NCBI GenBank assembly: GCA_000226015.1
Contig: JH152800.1
Coordinates: 43,321 to 77,304, forward strand
Reading direction: 5' to 3'
Length of the DNA: 33,984 nt
Origin: Mnemiopsis leidyi
Lineage: Eukaryota; Ctenophora; Tentaculata; Lobata; Bolinopsidae
How positions within the stretch are numbered: the stretch's first letter is position 1; the number at the start of each line of letters is the position of its first letter. The translations under genes and the position numbers were made by a program. The notes below the pieces were generated by a model. It was not told the origin of the DNA. It was given only the letters and a program-made list of their open reading frames with translations, and did no database searches. Below, piece after piece: positions 1 through 12,800 of the stretch.

Positions 1-540
1 TCTGTAACCTATCAAGTAGTGCTTCCAGCCTAGTGCCTCGGGTCCAGGTGGTCTGTATATAGTTGCAATTACTGTATTGCAGGACCTAACATAACACATG
101 ATCATGTTATGGTGCTTGTCCTCGTAGTGCTCTGTGTCCGTGACTACAAGGCTGTCATGAATGTAGAGCAAGCAGCCTCCTCCTACTCTATCCTCTCTAT
201 CTGATCTGTAACTCTGATATCCTTCAATTGTCACCTGCGCGTCACTAATATAGCCCTTCAGCCACGTCTCTGTGATGGCCATGAAAGGTGGTGGACAGCT
301 AAACTTCTTTATGGTCTTTTCCAGGTATGGGAGTTTCCACCTTGATGTGCTTGTTGCTGCAGGAGACACACTTTGTCCGTTTAGGAGGACAAAGGAGGAT
401 AATTCTGGTTGTACCACGGGTGTGGCATCAGGTACGGGAATGGGTGGTTCATCTGCATCCCTCTCTGACACACCTGCATGTTTGGATCCCTGAATTCCTG
501 CTGGCTCTGCTGATTGGCCAGTTGATTCCCCGTGTCTCGC
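1..540 (-). CDS. Retrotransposon ORF2, N-terminal APE-type endonuclease (partial)
   Basis: Reading the minus strand with codons starting at positions divisible by 3, the frame is open from about 540 to the window edge, in a different frame from ORF1, which it overlaps upstream of 381. It contains the hallmarks of the endonuclease/exonuclease/phosphatase fold of LINE ORF2 proteins: an LNGQSVSPA segment and KLPYLEK near the start, then MAITETWL at about 282-259 (the catalytic Glu strand), GYQSYRSDR, GGGCLLYIHDSL, and IYRPPGP near the end. The real start codon is unclear because the frame stays open upstream. The remaining endonuclease, reverse transcriptase and 3' end are outside the window. 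The domain nicks target DNA to prime reverse transcription. No stop or frameshift is seen in this part. Confidence 0.85.
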
Positions 541-1806
541 CCCTTCACAATCTCTGTTCTCAGCCCTTCTAGCTGCTCTTGGAATCCCACCCGAAGATTC
601 TCGATCAGCTTGAATAAAAAAGAAATGTCCTCCTCTTCCGTCTGCTTTTTGGAGGGTGCAGGCTTCCCTATAGTTGGGGGGTAAGGGGTGTAGCTGCCGT
701 TGTAGCCTGATGAAGCAATACTGAACTTGGGTGCACGATCCAGATTGCGGGTTGTTGCAGGCCTTCCTGTCACATCACTCTCCCTTTCTCCCCTTCCTTC
801 TTCTGTCGGCTCCTTGTTGCCCACACGCCTCTCTTTTTTGTCAAAAACTAGGTGTTGGAAGGTGCAGCTTTCAACTTCACATATCTGATTTTTCAGCGAG
901 AACCTGCAAAGTCTCGGGTGCCAATACTGACATTTCTTGCCTCTCTTGCATCCGTTTTTATGTCTCGAACCGAAATCACAGAATTTGAAGCATTTCTTAG
1001 GGTGACTTTTATCACACACCTTTCCGTCATGTAGAGTTTTTCCCTTAAGCCCATGGGGGGCAAGCTCTCCTCTTGTACAGCTCGCATATCTCACGGTTCT
1101 TCTCTTTCTGACTCTCCCTGCCAGACTTTTCGCTCTCTCTATCATCACGAACCCTATTAGGGCTCTGTCTCTCGTCCACCTTGTCTTCCTCCTCCTTTAT
1201 CTCTTCTTCTTCTTCAGTTTTCTCTTCCTCCGAATCCTTTTCCTTGATAGTGTTAAGTTTTTCCACACTAGCTGTAAGTTTGGAGTTCTTCTTTAGAGGC
1301 TGTTTTTTCAGAGTGTTGGTGGGAGAAAGCATGCTAACCAAGTCGTTTTTCCCGAGACAAACGTTACACAGCCAGACAAAACCAGATGGATACAGCTGGC
1401 CAACGTTTTCCGCCTTTCTCTTGATCTCCTCACAGTTATGACTGCCAAGTAAACAGAGCCTGCACGTGAATAGCGGCTCAGACTCGAGTGTGTTGCAGTA
1501 CACAGCTCTGCAGTCACTGCATTCTGCCTCGAACAGTGACTCTATCTTCAGGATAATCCTATCTGCTAAGATCTCAAGCTTCTGATACAGTTTCTCACTT
1601 CCGTCGGCAGACCTAGCCTTCAGACCGACTAAACTAGCACAAGCTTCTAATTGCCTCGAGTTACATTTTAGAAGCTTTGTTAGATTGTAACTGTAACCCT
1701 TCTCAGGACTGTATGCAGCGAGTACTCTCTTAGCATCTGCACTTGCTACATTGAGAAGCCCCCCAATGACTACCCTCTGTTTTGCTAACTCCTCTTCCAA
1801 TTCCAT
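381..1806 (-). pseudogene. Retrotransposon ORF1, PHD-like plus CCCH zinc fingers, one frameshift
   Basis: ORF1 starts at the ATG at 1806 (MELEEELAKQ...). The first frame ends in a premature stop at 1045, and the protein resumes in a second frame to 381. The break coincides with a run of six G (+ strand 1055-1060); five would restore the reading, so this is a one-base indel, a sequencing error or, less likely, programmed slippage. In order, the protein shows a PHD/treble-clef-like Cys/His cluster (CSDCRAVYC, then CRLCLLGSHNC, then WLCNVC), an acidic Glu-rich and then Arg/Glu-rich stretch, and three C-x(n)-C-x(n)-C-x3-H fingers (ending CDKSH, CQYWH and CTFQH). The tail is Pro/Asn-rich. Such ORF1 proteins bind nucleic acid and form the retrotransposon RNP; that role is known for the class, not shown here. 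Confidence 0.8.
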
Positions 1807-1849
1807 GGTCGCAGTACCCAGACACGAGATAGGATCCAGTCGTATCTGA

Positions 1850-2790
1850 AAAACTTAGCGGCAGAATCCAGAAAACAAAATAGCTTACAGTGGGTAACAG
1901 GTATTCACAGAAAGCTGGTACCAACTGAAATTGAGTAGTCTTGAACAAATTCTTCAAACACACAAACAGCGTAAATTCTTCAAAGCTGAATGTGTAAAAC
2001 AATGACAGCGAAAAGCAGCTCCCTTTTGGGCAATCGACGCAAATACGTACCCAAGATTGAGAGTTCTTCTCCGGCTATTGCTATAGTTTGGCCCGCCAGA
2101 TCATGTTGCCAAACCTCAAATTATTTGTATAATAGTAGTTGTTGAAAGTATTATAACATTAGAAATTAAGTTCTTGATTTTACTTTAAAATTTTAAAACA
2201 ATCTGAAAGCAAGTGTGCTTGCTCTTGCTTTCACGCACATTCCTTGAAAATGTCGGAGCCGATACATTCCAAATAAGTGTAGCGTAAAAATCTGTTCGTT
2301 CTTGCATGCTGGTATTTACACGCCAACAGATTTTATTTGATTTGCTTTCCGCAATAATGTGATGATGATACGAATGATACTACTACTGGGTCTTCACGCA
2401 TAACTGTAAGACGCATAAATCTTCTTGTTTTGAAAATCTTACACAGAGCTTACTTTCACGCGCGTTTTTACGCGCGCACAGTATAAGTTTAATAGATTCC
2501 AACATGAAAGTTGCTGGGCGGGAAGACAAGCAAATTAAGATTTTCAAAATGTATCCGCCCGCAGCAACTAAATGGTTCCTAAGATTCCCTTTTTATGTAA
2601 TATCACACCAATTTAATTGAAAACTGCGGTCTACTGAGTAACGTGTAAACACGTGGTATAATTTTAAATGTAAATCGAATTCAGACTCGACACCCATCAA
2701 ACGCGTGATAATCTAAGTATACTTCAAGAGTTAAGTACTAACACATAAATACTCAAAGTTCCACATGAAGTGCCTTATATAACGTTTCAG
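1850..2790. other. Intronic/intergenic stretch without recognisable gene
   Basis: AT-rich sequence between the retrotransposon and the first visible SHANK exon. No exon was recognised. It holds short inverted repeats: a 14-bp perfect pair at 2428-2441 and 2536-2549, an imperfect pair (gttgctg/cagcaac cores) at 2510-2522 and 2555-2568, and a CG-rich hairpin around 2459-2477. The part next to the retrotransposon may be its 5' UTR. Confidence 0.5.
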
Positions 2791-3811
2791 GTGCTCCTTG
2801 ATGTTGGAGCGTCTGTTAACTCCAGAGATTTGAAGGGCATGACACCTCTCTACAATGCGATCTGTGACGGGAACAGCACTCTTACAGCTGAGATTCTGTT
2901 GAAGGAGAAGTGCGATCTGAACATTGTAGACAACACTGGACAGTGGAATGAGTTACATCAGGTTTGTGTAGTTTCTCTTCGACCTGCCTATAGCGTGTGT
3001 GTAACTACGTTTCAGATTAATCTTTTCCCATCTCAATATAAGAATATATAACAGAGACGGCAAGTGAATAGATTATAAATACGTTACTGTGAATTCGGGT
3101 AATTGGACAATCTTCTTTATAATTCCATCCTTTAAACATACTTCATAAAGGACGATTTCCAAGCACTACCTCCTTCCAACTGAACACTAAAAATATATAT
3201 TCACCCAGGCTTGTAAGCGAGGAAAGACAGACCTAGTGGAACTGCTGATTCTCTACGGGTCGGAAATAAACGCTAGAACTTCGGCGGGAAACTCAGCTCT
3301 TCACATCAGTGCGAGCTTCAACAAGGTTAGTACTCTTTTAGAGCATAAAACTAAAGATTTGACCTCAGTTCTTAAATATCCATAATTCTTAACTCAGATA
3401 ATAGATTATCTTCCTATCCGTCTCTCTCGTCTCGAACAATTACGCTTATTCGTGACTTCTTTTATCCAAAAACGTGATCCAAAATGTTTCCTGCCATTGC
3501 TGGAAATACCTGCCCAGCAACAATCACTTTAACCAGAGATCCACCAGCTTCTCGACCGGGACAAAATTACAAACACGGTTATCGGTCGATCACGTACTAC
3601 TATTCATTTCAAAACCCCTTACTCTCTTTGCCCAACTCTTTAATATCAACTACTCTGGCTATTCAGGTGCACTGTGCCCGACAGTTACTGTACCGTGGTA
3701 TCGACAAGACGATACGGAACAGAGCCGGACAGACCGCGTACGAAGTTGCAGCCCTGACCTCCAACTTTGTTATAATGGACGACATCACCAACTTCAAACC
3801 TGAACAAGCAG
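2791..3811 (+). CDS. SHANK: SHANK ankyrin-repeat exons (three)
   Basis: Exons 2791-2961, 3209-3325 and 3667-3811 join in phase 0, 0, and end in phase 1. They encode about 144 residues of ankyrin repeats: VLLDVGASVNSRD, GMTPLYNAI (TPLH-type repeat start), LLKEKCDLNI, ELHQACKRGKTDLVELL, GNSALHISA, ARQLLYRGIDK and GQTAYEVAAL. The pattern follows the last ankyrin repeats of vertebrate SHANKs segment by segment (TPLY, EIHQAC, GNTALHICA, QTAFQVA), including the position of the first junction after HQ. In the family this array packs against the N-terminal SPN domain and binds sharpin and alpha-fodrin. The first exon begins inside the array, so earlier repeats lie upstream of the window. Confidence 0.93.
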
Positions 3812-6800
3812 GTATGATGTTGTGTTTAATTGTAGTGAGATTGTGACGTCTGAGATTGTGACGTCGGAGAGAATCAAGGAGCTTGCAGCAACAATTTTGC
3901 TCTGATTTTAAAATCGAGCTAGCAGATAACACTGCCCATAAATCTGAACTAGAAGCCCTTAATTCAAATAATCAAATAACGTTCAGTCGTTCAAGATGGG
4001 GTTAGTTAAACTCGCGTCATTCGATTCAATTTTTGCTTGACATTTTGTATCCTTAATCTTCGTTTTGTATCGTTTGTGTAGCCGCACGGCACGATGGGTC
4101 CCACATAAAACAGATATGTTAGTTAGAGTGCAACTGTTAAGTTTAATTACATCATCTACCTTCCCAATCGGGGCTGTGTTCCGTAGTGACGAGATGCTAT
4201 TGTTGGGGCCGACTGTAAGATAGTTAGAGAAATTAGGCAATCCGTCTGAACTCCAAGTAACTGAAGCTCCGTCCTCTGATTCCTGTCCCTCCTCCACACT
4301 TCTCTGATCCAGGTTTCCCTGTCACCCTCCTCCACACTTCTCTGATCCAGGTTTCCCTGTCACCCTCCTCCACACTTCTCTGATCCAGGTTTCCCTGTCA
4401 CCCTCCTCCACACTTCACTGATCCATGTTTCCATGTCACGCTCCACACCGCTTGTCTCTAATCATTTCAGATAATGAGTCCATTATGAGTTCAGATAATG
4501 TACAGTTATATTTAATATACAGTTCGGTGCAGTGTATTGTTAAGCGTTTAGGAACACAACAATGCTAGATAAGCTTTGTTGTCGCGGCCAGATTGTGTGC
4601 CGCTTGACTTTGCAGTAACCGCGGTGCCCAACAGTAGGAATCGACCACTACATTTAGTAAGTTGTGTACGATAAGTCAGATCGTTTAAGTTACTTCAGGA
4701 AGTGCCCCTAAAACTTATTAAATCGATCATATATCTACCGACTGTTTTCCAGTGTACGTTGTTAACATATTGGGTATCATATGTTAATCGATTTTTAGTG
4801 TCCACGACTTGGTTGCACCTGTGCTAGTTCATGTGTGTGTATGTTTTGTAATTTGTACTGTAGTCGCCGCTTCCAATATAACATGCACCAAATGTTTGCG
4901 TCATTAGATATTATAAAACACATATATATCTACTACATGACTATATATACTATATCATGTATATACTATATACAATATTGTCTATAATATTTAATATTTG
5001 CGTCCCAATCGTCTTGTTGTCCGAACTAAGAGTGAACTACCGCGGTACCAGCAGGTGTATTGCCTTGTTGTACTGTTAACATTACTCATGTCCTTACTCT
5101 GACTCTGGTAAGGAGCTTATTTGGGACGATATTTGGGACGATTAAGTTTGTATGGCAGATGTACCTGGATTTCTTGTATTTTATTGCCAAAGTTGTAAGT
5201 AGTTGTGTTAATCGTTTATATCTTGGACGATATCTAGAACATTCGATTTCAGGAATTATTGATTTTTTGTCACTTCATTTGATTTCCTAATCCTCGCATA
5301 ATTTGTCGTTTTGTTCATCTTTACTTGCTCAAGTAGTCTGGTCCACAAATTAGATTACCTCTGACGAAATCTCTAACATTGTTAATCCTTATCTCTACTT
5401 ATGTTTAACGATGAGTGGTCTAGGTAACAATTAACATTCTATCGCGTTAACTCCGTCACAATAACACCTTCAACCTTTCCATTAGATACATTCATGATTC
5501 TCACATAATGTTATTCACAGAACCTTGTAGTATTTAGGTGTATTGCATGGTGTCCGCTCAAGTATCCTACGTAAACGGCCATCGCAAAGATGAGGAATGA
5601 GGATGCAAGTGAGTATCAGTTATAAATCCTAATTATTGCGCACATATAATCTGTTTCATACCCAGTCTTTTTCATGCTTTTTTGTTGTTGTTAACTGTAT
5701 TCAGTTTTATTGCCTGCTGCCATCGCAAAAGACCGATACATGGGTTTGTTATCGAAAGATGGCGAAATAGTCAACTGGATTTGTGATATCGATCTTGAAA
5801 GCTAAATCTCTGGATATCTAGGGGTTATTTACTTAGCTTACTCTAGTTAAATATTGTGTACCTTCATTCATGTTCACATTATTCACACCCAGAGTCTATT
5901 CAACTGAACTATTTTAACGGTAAATCCTACACACACTAGCCATAGATCATCATTCACGGAACACTAAAAGACAACAAAGTCTACACAAATGATCAGAATG
6001 TGTGACAAATGTTTGTAAAGCAAGGATTGGGTCTCCGCTTTATGTTTACAGCACCGATCTGTGGAGTAGTTTCTCTACTTCCTCCGTTCATTGGAGCATG
6101 GTTGCTAGAATTCCGGCACCACGCTGGAGTACCGCTTGTTTGGGTGGATCCTGATTTAATGCTTCTCAGTTCCTGCTATTGGAATTCTAGGTGTCATGTA
6201 GACCGTTTAGCTATAGATGCATAGATTCAACAATAAACGATTAAGTGATCATATCTGTTATTAGCTAGTTGTCCTGCTCTTACCGTTCCTTTTGTAATTT
6301 TGGGCTTTTAGTTGCCTCTTTGGTTCTTCACCAGCTCCGGTCTTCTAGAGGTGGTGTGTCAAGCTTTTTCAGAAAATTCACAACTCGCGCATTCGTGCTA
6401 AAAATAGATCGGTATTACAGTACTATCTAACAGTATCACAGTGTTTGGAGCTCTGTTGGGTATAGTAACATATTCTGTACCATTATCTGGCTATGATATA
6501 CGGTTAATATAAGCTACAATACACCGTTAATATAAGCTCACGTTTAACGTTTTCCAGTGTTTGTTTGTGGATAGAGTTACGCCTAGACGTTACAATTGTA
6601 ACATTTATCTAACGTTTTTAGAGTTTAACCTGTGAAATCGCTACGGATCGCGGCAGTATCGGCCGATAATGGCTGTCGTTGTGGCCGGAAGAAAGGGTTC
6701 CGGAGTACGCCGGACTGACTCGTACAGGGACCGGAAGTTGTTGGAATTGGAGGAGAAACTTTCGGAGGTGTGCAAACAGAATGAGACTTTGTTGAAAAAG

Positions 6801-9800
6801 GTGAATTTGGGTAACGCTGAGATGCAGTGAATAAGCAAGGTGCCTGCGGCTATTAATCTCGGCAGTTTGACCTTCTTACGCTTGCTATGTTGAAGAATGT
6901 TTAATTAAAATTCGGATAATAATAAAATGCTTTAATGATTATGTAATTGTAATGACAAAAGATGGCACCACGGATTGTTTATTGCTGTCATGATAAGTCG
7001 CCCCATACAAGCGTGTCGTAAACATTGCATTTCATTCAGAATAGCCCAATTCTGAGCTTCATTGTTAATAAGTGGTATTGTTTTTCACTACGTTTTTACT
7101 TTGCTAGCTTAAGTAAGGGTATACAATACCGATTTACATGGACCCGTTTAACTTCGCGTTTGAATGCTAACTCAATATTTCTTCGTATGCGAAATCCATT
7201 TAAACGCCAGCTGTTTTAAAGTACTTGGGATACTCCTTGCGTTTGATTCGGACTCGTCAGAACATTTTTCTGAAAAATTGGAATCTTTCGGATGGCTGGA
7301 GCTAGGAAGAAAAAATTGAACAAAGCAACGAAATCAGCGCAAGATGTTTAATGAAAAGTAAACCATTAAAAACGAATAAAATTTAAATTGAAGACAACAT
7401 CAGTCATCAGTAAATTCTTAATTGTAGAACGTTTAACTTTATTGAATACAATAACTTTATTGAATAAGAATACACGCATTGTTTTTAAAAATTATTTTTG
7501 TCATTGCTTTACAGTTTTCACTGCGAAATACTGCTCAATCATTCATGGTACCCACAAATAGCACAAGCTATCGAGATGATAATATTACCCTCTTCGCTGA
7601 CACCATCTGCTAAGTTCGATGCCAAACTTGATAACCAATAAAGTAATATTGAGAATATTTCCTTGTGTTTGACAGAACGAGAGTCTAACAAGCGAGGTGA
7701 TGACTTTACAAGACCGAGTCAGAACACTCAGTCGTCCTGTCAGTTCAGCCAGTGGTATGAGTGTCAGGGCGGACAGTGAGTTGGACGAACTGGACGAGGA
7801 CAGTGAGGGAGGAGGTCTTGATGACTACGACAGTGATACTACTCTCAGGGGGGGACGAGGAAGAGGAAGAGGGAAGGAGGGCTGGGGAGGAGGAAGGAGT
7901 AAAGAACGAGGACGAGGGTGAGTTAGCCGCTACCCCTGACATGTTTATTCCGATGCTGCGAAGCTAACGAAGTTCTAAATCTTGATAGTCTGAAGGTAGT
8001 TATATTTGGTTCTTCTGCTAAAATCGCCATATTATAGCTCTAACTTAAGGCATATTGTTGGCAAAGGTACTGATTACCTTCAATGTTTAAATATTGTCTT
8101 AACTGAAGCTAAAGACTGGGTGCTTTTAGCAGATGTCAATGGCAAGCTCAAATTCCCATCTGAGGTGGCGACCACTAGGCACTAGGCTTAACCCGACCTG
8201 ATCATCTAATCGACCTCAACTAAAAGAATTGTATGGTGGGAGTTAACGTGCCCTTCAGAGGAGCGAATTTCAGCGGCCCAAGAGCTGAAACTTGACCGTT
8301 ACTCCGGACTACAAGTTGAGTGTCAGGAAAATGGATGGTCATGTAACCCTCCCAAAAGACTGGTCATGACACCCTGCCCGGTTAATGGTTCACGGGTTAG
8401 TTAGGCTGTCAGACCAGTCACCAGGAACTCAAAGAACACGCCCACTCACATTTCAATATCCCTTCTCTCCCATTCCTTTTCCCGCATAACCAAGACAGTC
8501 ATTTGGATCAATGGCATGCCTTCATCCCAACATCGCTTACTAGTTTTTTCCGGGCTCGGCCTCTAATCCCAATAGCTGCAGGCTGCAGCTGCCTTTATAA
8601 GGCTCTCTGCTAATACGCCTCTAGCCCCTACATCTACTGCCATGTTGTAACATATGAATTTCAGTGTTTCAACAGACGTTGATATGAAAACTGTTATTCT
8701 TTACTCTTCTACACTTTGTCAACATGACATAAAAATCTTTCTGTCAAGCATTTCTAACATATTTTTCGCGCTGAAAGGCATATAGCCTCAAACAAGCTAC
8801 ATCCAATTACTTACTTGCAATACCTCAATATATTTCTTCCACACTGAAGTACCATGGAACTGGTTTGACCGTTGCTAAAATGATGAAAAGAGTGCTGGAG
8901 AGGTTAAATATTAGAAAACCTGAACTGTCGTAACACCTGATTAATGAATCATTGTAGGGGTACTTGTTAGAACACAGTAAAAGGGGCACTGCTACTTCTA
9001 AAGCGCCTCTGTCCTCCAATCTTTATTAGTGCAGCTTTGTCAGCTGCTATATTTAGTCTTTTTCAAGGAGCACTGTTCACTGATCATCAGATACATAGTA
9101 TCTATGTATAATGCATACATTTTATGGGCACCAACGCGTGGGACTAAAATATTTTTTCTTTGATTCTGGTGATACAGAAAACTTTTTTCTTTGAACTGCT
9201 TTGAATTCTCGCCGAATATAGAAAATCGTAATTGTCATGAGTTAGCACAGCTTGTTTCACGACTTGCCTGTCACGTGCTCTGTGAATCGCGTGTCTGCTG
9301 AGTCACGTGGTCATGAGGACCAGGTGTTATCTTTCTCACAGACTACTGAGTATTTCGTAAAAGCTTTCTTGTATGCACATTGGTTGGCCGATAGTGAAAA
9401 ACCTCTTTACTCTCGTTCTAAAAATGTTGCAAGGCTCTAAAAGACTTTGATCGTCAATCGAGATCAGGGATAATCTTTGCGTTTATATTTTCAAGGTTCT
9501 TTCTTAATGGATGCTAAAATGTTAATCTTTCCTTCAAAAACTGCAGTAACGTTGGGCTAATTCATTCCTTTCATATGTCTTTTGCTTTCAATGTTATTGA
9601 CAGCTTTGCTACATGCTTATTCATTGGTTGTCACCGGTTAAGTTTTCTGTGTGCTTTAGATATCGCACGCATACTTTTAGAACTAATAATGCCAATGGAA
9701 TATTTCTCCAGAGCATCAGCAATGCAGGAGCATGGCAACAAAATTCCTGTCCTTAAATGTCTTCCTACCAGGGAATCAGCTCAAGTTGCTAACTTCTTTT

Positions 9801-12800
9801 CATGTAGATTGTAGAAGTTGGAAAATAGCGCACTTTCTCTAATCAGAACTTTAATATGTAATATGTCTTGTTCTGGAATCCTCGAGATTGTTTTTCTGAG
9901 TTCTCCACTACTTTGATCCATACAGGTGGCCGTATTGTTCTTTTTTCTTATTACTGTTTTAAAGTATAATCATTTTACAGTGTCCACATTTTACCGTAAA
10001 TCTATGCATTATTATTTCCCCTAACAGCGGGAAGATTCTATAGCACATTGCTATATAGCACCTTGCTATAGCACCTTGCTATAGCACCTTGCTCGTTTTA
10101 CTCCCATACACCTACCCGTTAAGATGCATTATATTGGGATGGTCGGCTGATTCATTATTAGCTGAATCTATGCATTATTATTTCCCCTAACAGCGGGAAG
10201 ATTCTATAGCACATTGCTATATAGCACCTTGCTATAGCACCTTGCTATAGCACCTTGCTCGTTTTACTCCCATACACCTACCCGTTAAGATGCATTATAT
10301 TGGGATGGTCGGCTGATTCATTATGAGCTGACTGTAGTTTACATTCTACAGTTCATATAGCACTATAGAATGTACTTGATGTTGATTTACCATTATCATT
10401 ATCCATGAATATTGGCGACTCGCTAGACTGCCAGAGAGGCCCATGTCCCAGGACCCAGAACATTACAACATTTACATTAATTATCACGTAGTTTCTTTAA
10501 ATGCGGATGCTTACGCTTAATCAGTATCCCAATGTATCATAGTTCACAGCTAGTCTTGGGTTAAATCTAGAATCAACATTAACTGTTGAAAAAACTATTG
10601 ACGTGTCATGATGATAATTGAGTTTTTTCCACGCTTGATTATATCTTGTCGGTTGATAGAAACTACCACTTTTTAGTAAAGTGATTTTGAAGATCATGTG
10701 GATAAAATCTCTAAATTTCTGTCTATAAGTGCTTAAATATTTGATTTATTAGTTTTATTGAAAGAGATTGATGCTTTGTTTATTTTTCGGAACAAGTAGC
10801 CATTTTAAGCTGTCCTCATCTCCGCAAGAAAAGGCAGAACAATTACGAATTAGTTTTTCATACCTCTATTAATGATTCGTAATTATCTGCCATGCCCTAT
10901 AAAGCGTAACAGATCGGTGTCTTACTGTCGTAAAAAAGCAGAACAAATAAGCATTGCTCAAGATATAAGACTGAGACAGCAGCTAATTGATACAGGCATT
11001 GTTATTCTAAGCACGTGAACATGGATGCCCATACTTTCATCATGAAATAGAATATCTCCAAATCTTTTTGATCAAGTGTATCTGGGAATTCTCAAAATGT
11101 TAATGATTTCATGAGAAAAAGCTGCGATGGCGAAAAAATATAGATAAATGATCGTGTCAAAGAAACACAGCACTGAGATAAAATCTGCTGTGGTAGCTGA
11201 CAGTTGACAGTGTGACATACATACAAACATAGAAAGCTGAAAATTCTCCAAATTCCCACGACACGCCTGACATCCCCCATTGTCCAGGAATGACAGTTAG
11301 CAAACTTCACTTGCTGTACACTTGGTCTTCACTAGTTGCACGTGCACGTGCGACACTTCTATACTTGTTACTTCCTCCCGTACACTCACAGAGATCTCTA
11401 CAAGGACTGTCATGTCCATGTCCATATAGATCATTACACAATGTCTGCCAGCTGGCAAAGTGTACTATGTAATAGTACTACAATTTCAATAAAGTTGATG
11501 CCGCAGTGATTGTGTGCTCAAATGTTGGCGTATTTTTCTGATTTCCCAGCTTTCACAGATGTTTAAGTGTGAAACCTGTAAACTGCACCATTTAGGATTG
11601 ATAACCAATCAATATCGGCATTCGACTACTAACGTTAGCACGTCATATCTTTGAACCCTCGACCTTCCTCGAAAAAGCCTTACTCTATTGGCCATTAAGT
11701 GTTGGATTAATAATTGAACATAGAATTAGATAGTAAACATTTCTAAAGGCTTAAGGTACCCCCTATGCAGTGAATCTTGCTGTTCTAAGAATCATTTAGG
11801 ATCAGCTGTCGTCACAGTTGATAAAGTACGGTCCTTGCCAACCCACACATTCGATACATAGTTTGACTGCTCACCAGACCGATCGAAGCTGTAACTCCAA
11901 CTGAAAGAAATATGATCCAGTGTGTTATAATATGCAGGCACCTGGCGAATACAGTAGTGCTCTTCGGTTTCTTTCCTCCTAGTGATCTGTGTTCTGCAGA
12001 GGTTTGCATTTCTTTAATTCCTTCGTGCAATAATAAAAATACTTCCGGGTGTTTTTGGGTATGTTTTCATTCCAAATCCGTCAGTTTTCAGGCATAACAC
12101 CCGGATGCACGGGAAATTCAGGACATTCCTTGACACAGGCGATCTGTTGAGTTCCGGCTTGTTGAGCTCTTGTAGTCTGGTTATTACACCAGTTTTTAGC
12201 GCAGGAATGTGCGCAGGAATGCTCGGCGCTGCCGATAGTTGCCTCTTGTCAACAGCAGTAGTGGCACGATATGATATCTGACAATTCATTGAGCTCCCCG
12301 ATTCAGAGGAATGAACTTTGTTTCTCAATTCTGTGTGAGAGCATGTTAACTGTTTCTTAGTTTGTCGCACATATTATCGACCAGAATAGATTTTATTTTT
12401 TCCCGTCGTATAATTTCTTTCTTAATCTATTAAACTTTTGTTGTCAAAACCACCAGTCACATTAGGATCGATTGGATTTGTTCGTGTTTTTGTCACATAG
12501 TTTATGTATCAGCATGACAATGAGCATGTCATGGGATAACAGATCAGTGACCAAAATTTGATCTTTGCCTTTTCATTATGACATGATATTCCGGCCTTGC
12601 ACGTTTTTTCCTTCGTCTGTGTCATTCTTATTATGGCCGAGGCTAGTCAGACCTATTGATTAGTACGTCTCCTATACAACACAAGAATATGCCAACTATG
12701 CTAATGACCCTGGAGTATCAAATTCAAACACGATTTTGCGCTCCACGGGCCCTCCTACAAATTCCATCTCACAGTCATAATCTCAATCAAACTGCTTTTC

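Larger units (their letters stand above)
1..1806 (-). mobile_element. 5' portion of a non-LTR (LINE) retrotransposon
   Basis: Two overlapping coding regions on the minus strand have the layout of a CR1/L2-like non-LTR retrotransposon. A zinc-finger ORF1 (1806 to 381) is followed by the N-terminal part of an APE-type endonuclease ORF2 running off the window at base 1. Only the start of ORF2 is present because the window ends there, so truncation of the element itself cannot be judged. The 5' end of the element is not visible; it lies upstream of the ORF1 ATG at 1806, perhaps before about 2060. No target-site duplication could be recognised. It lies antiparallel to, and upstream of, the SHANK exons, probably in a SHANK intron. 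Clade assignment is inference from the ORF architecture; the reverse transcriptase is not in the window. Confidence 0.85.

Noticed and set aside
3983..4297. 104-codon open frame on the minus strand (MEEGQESEDGASV...)
   Set aside because: Its start runs into the 38-bp tandem repeat, no splice partners were seen, and I recognise no domain. It could still be a terminal exon, but there is no positive evidence.
6009..6224. 71-codon frame with hydrophobic residues
   Set aside because: Isolated, AT-rich context, no splice or codon-bias support.
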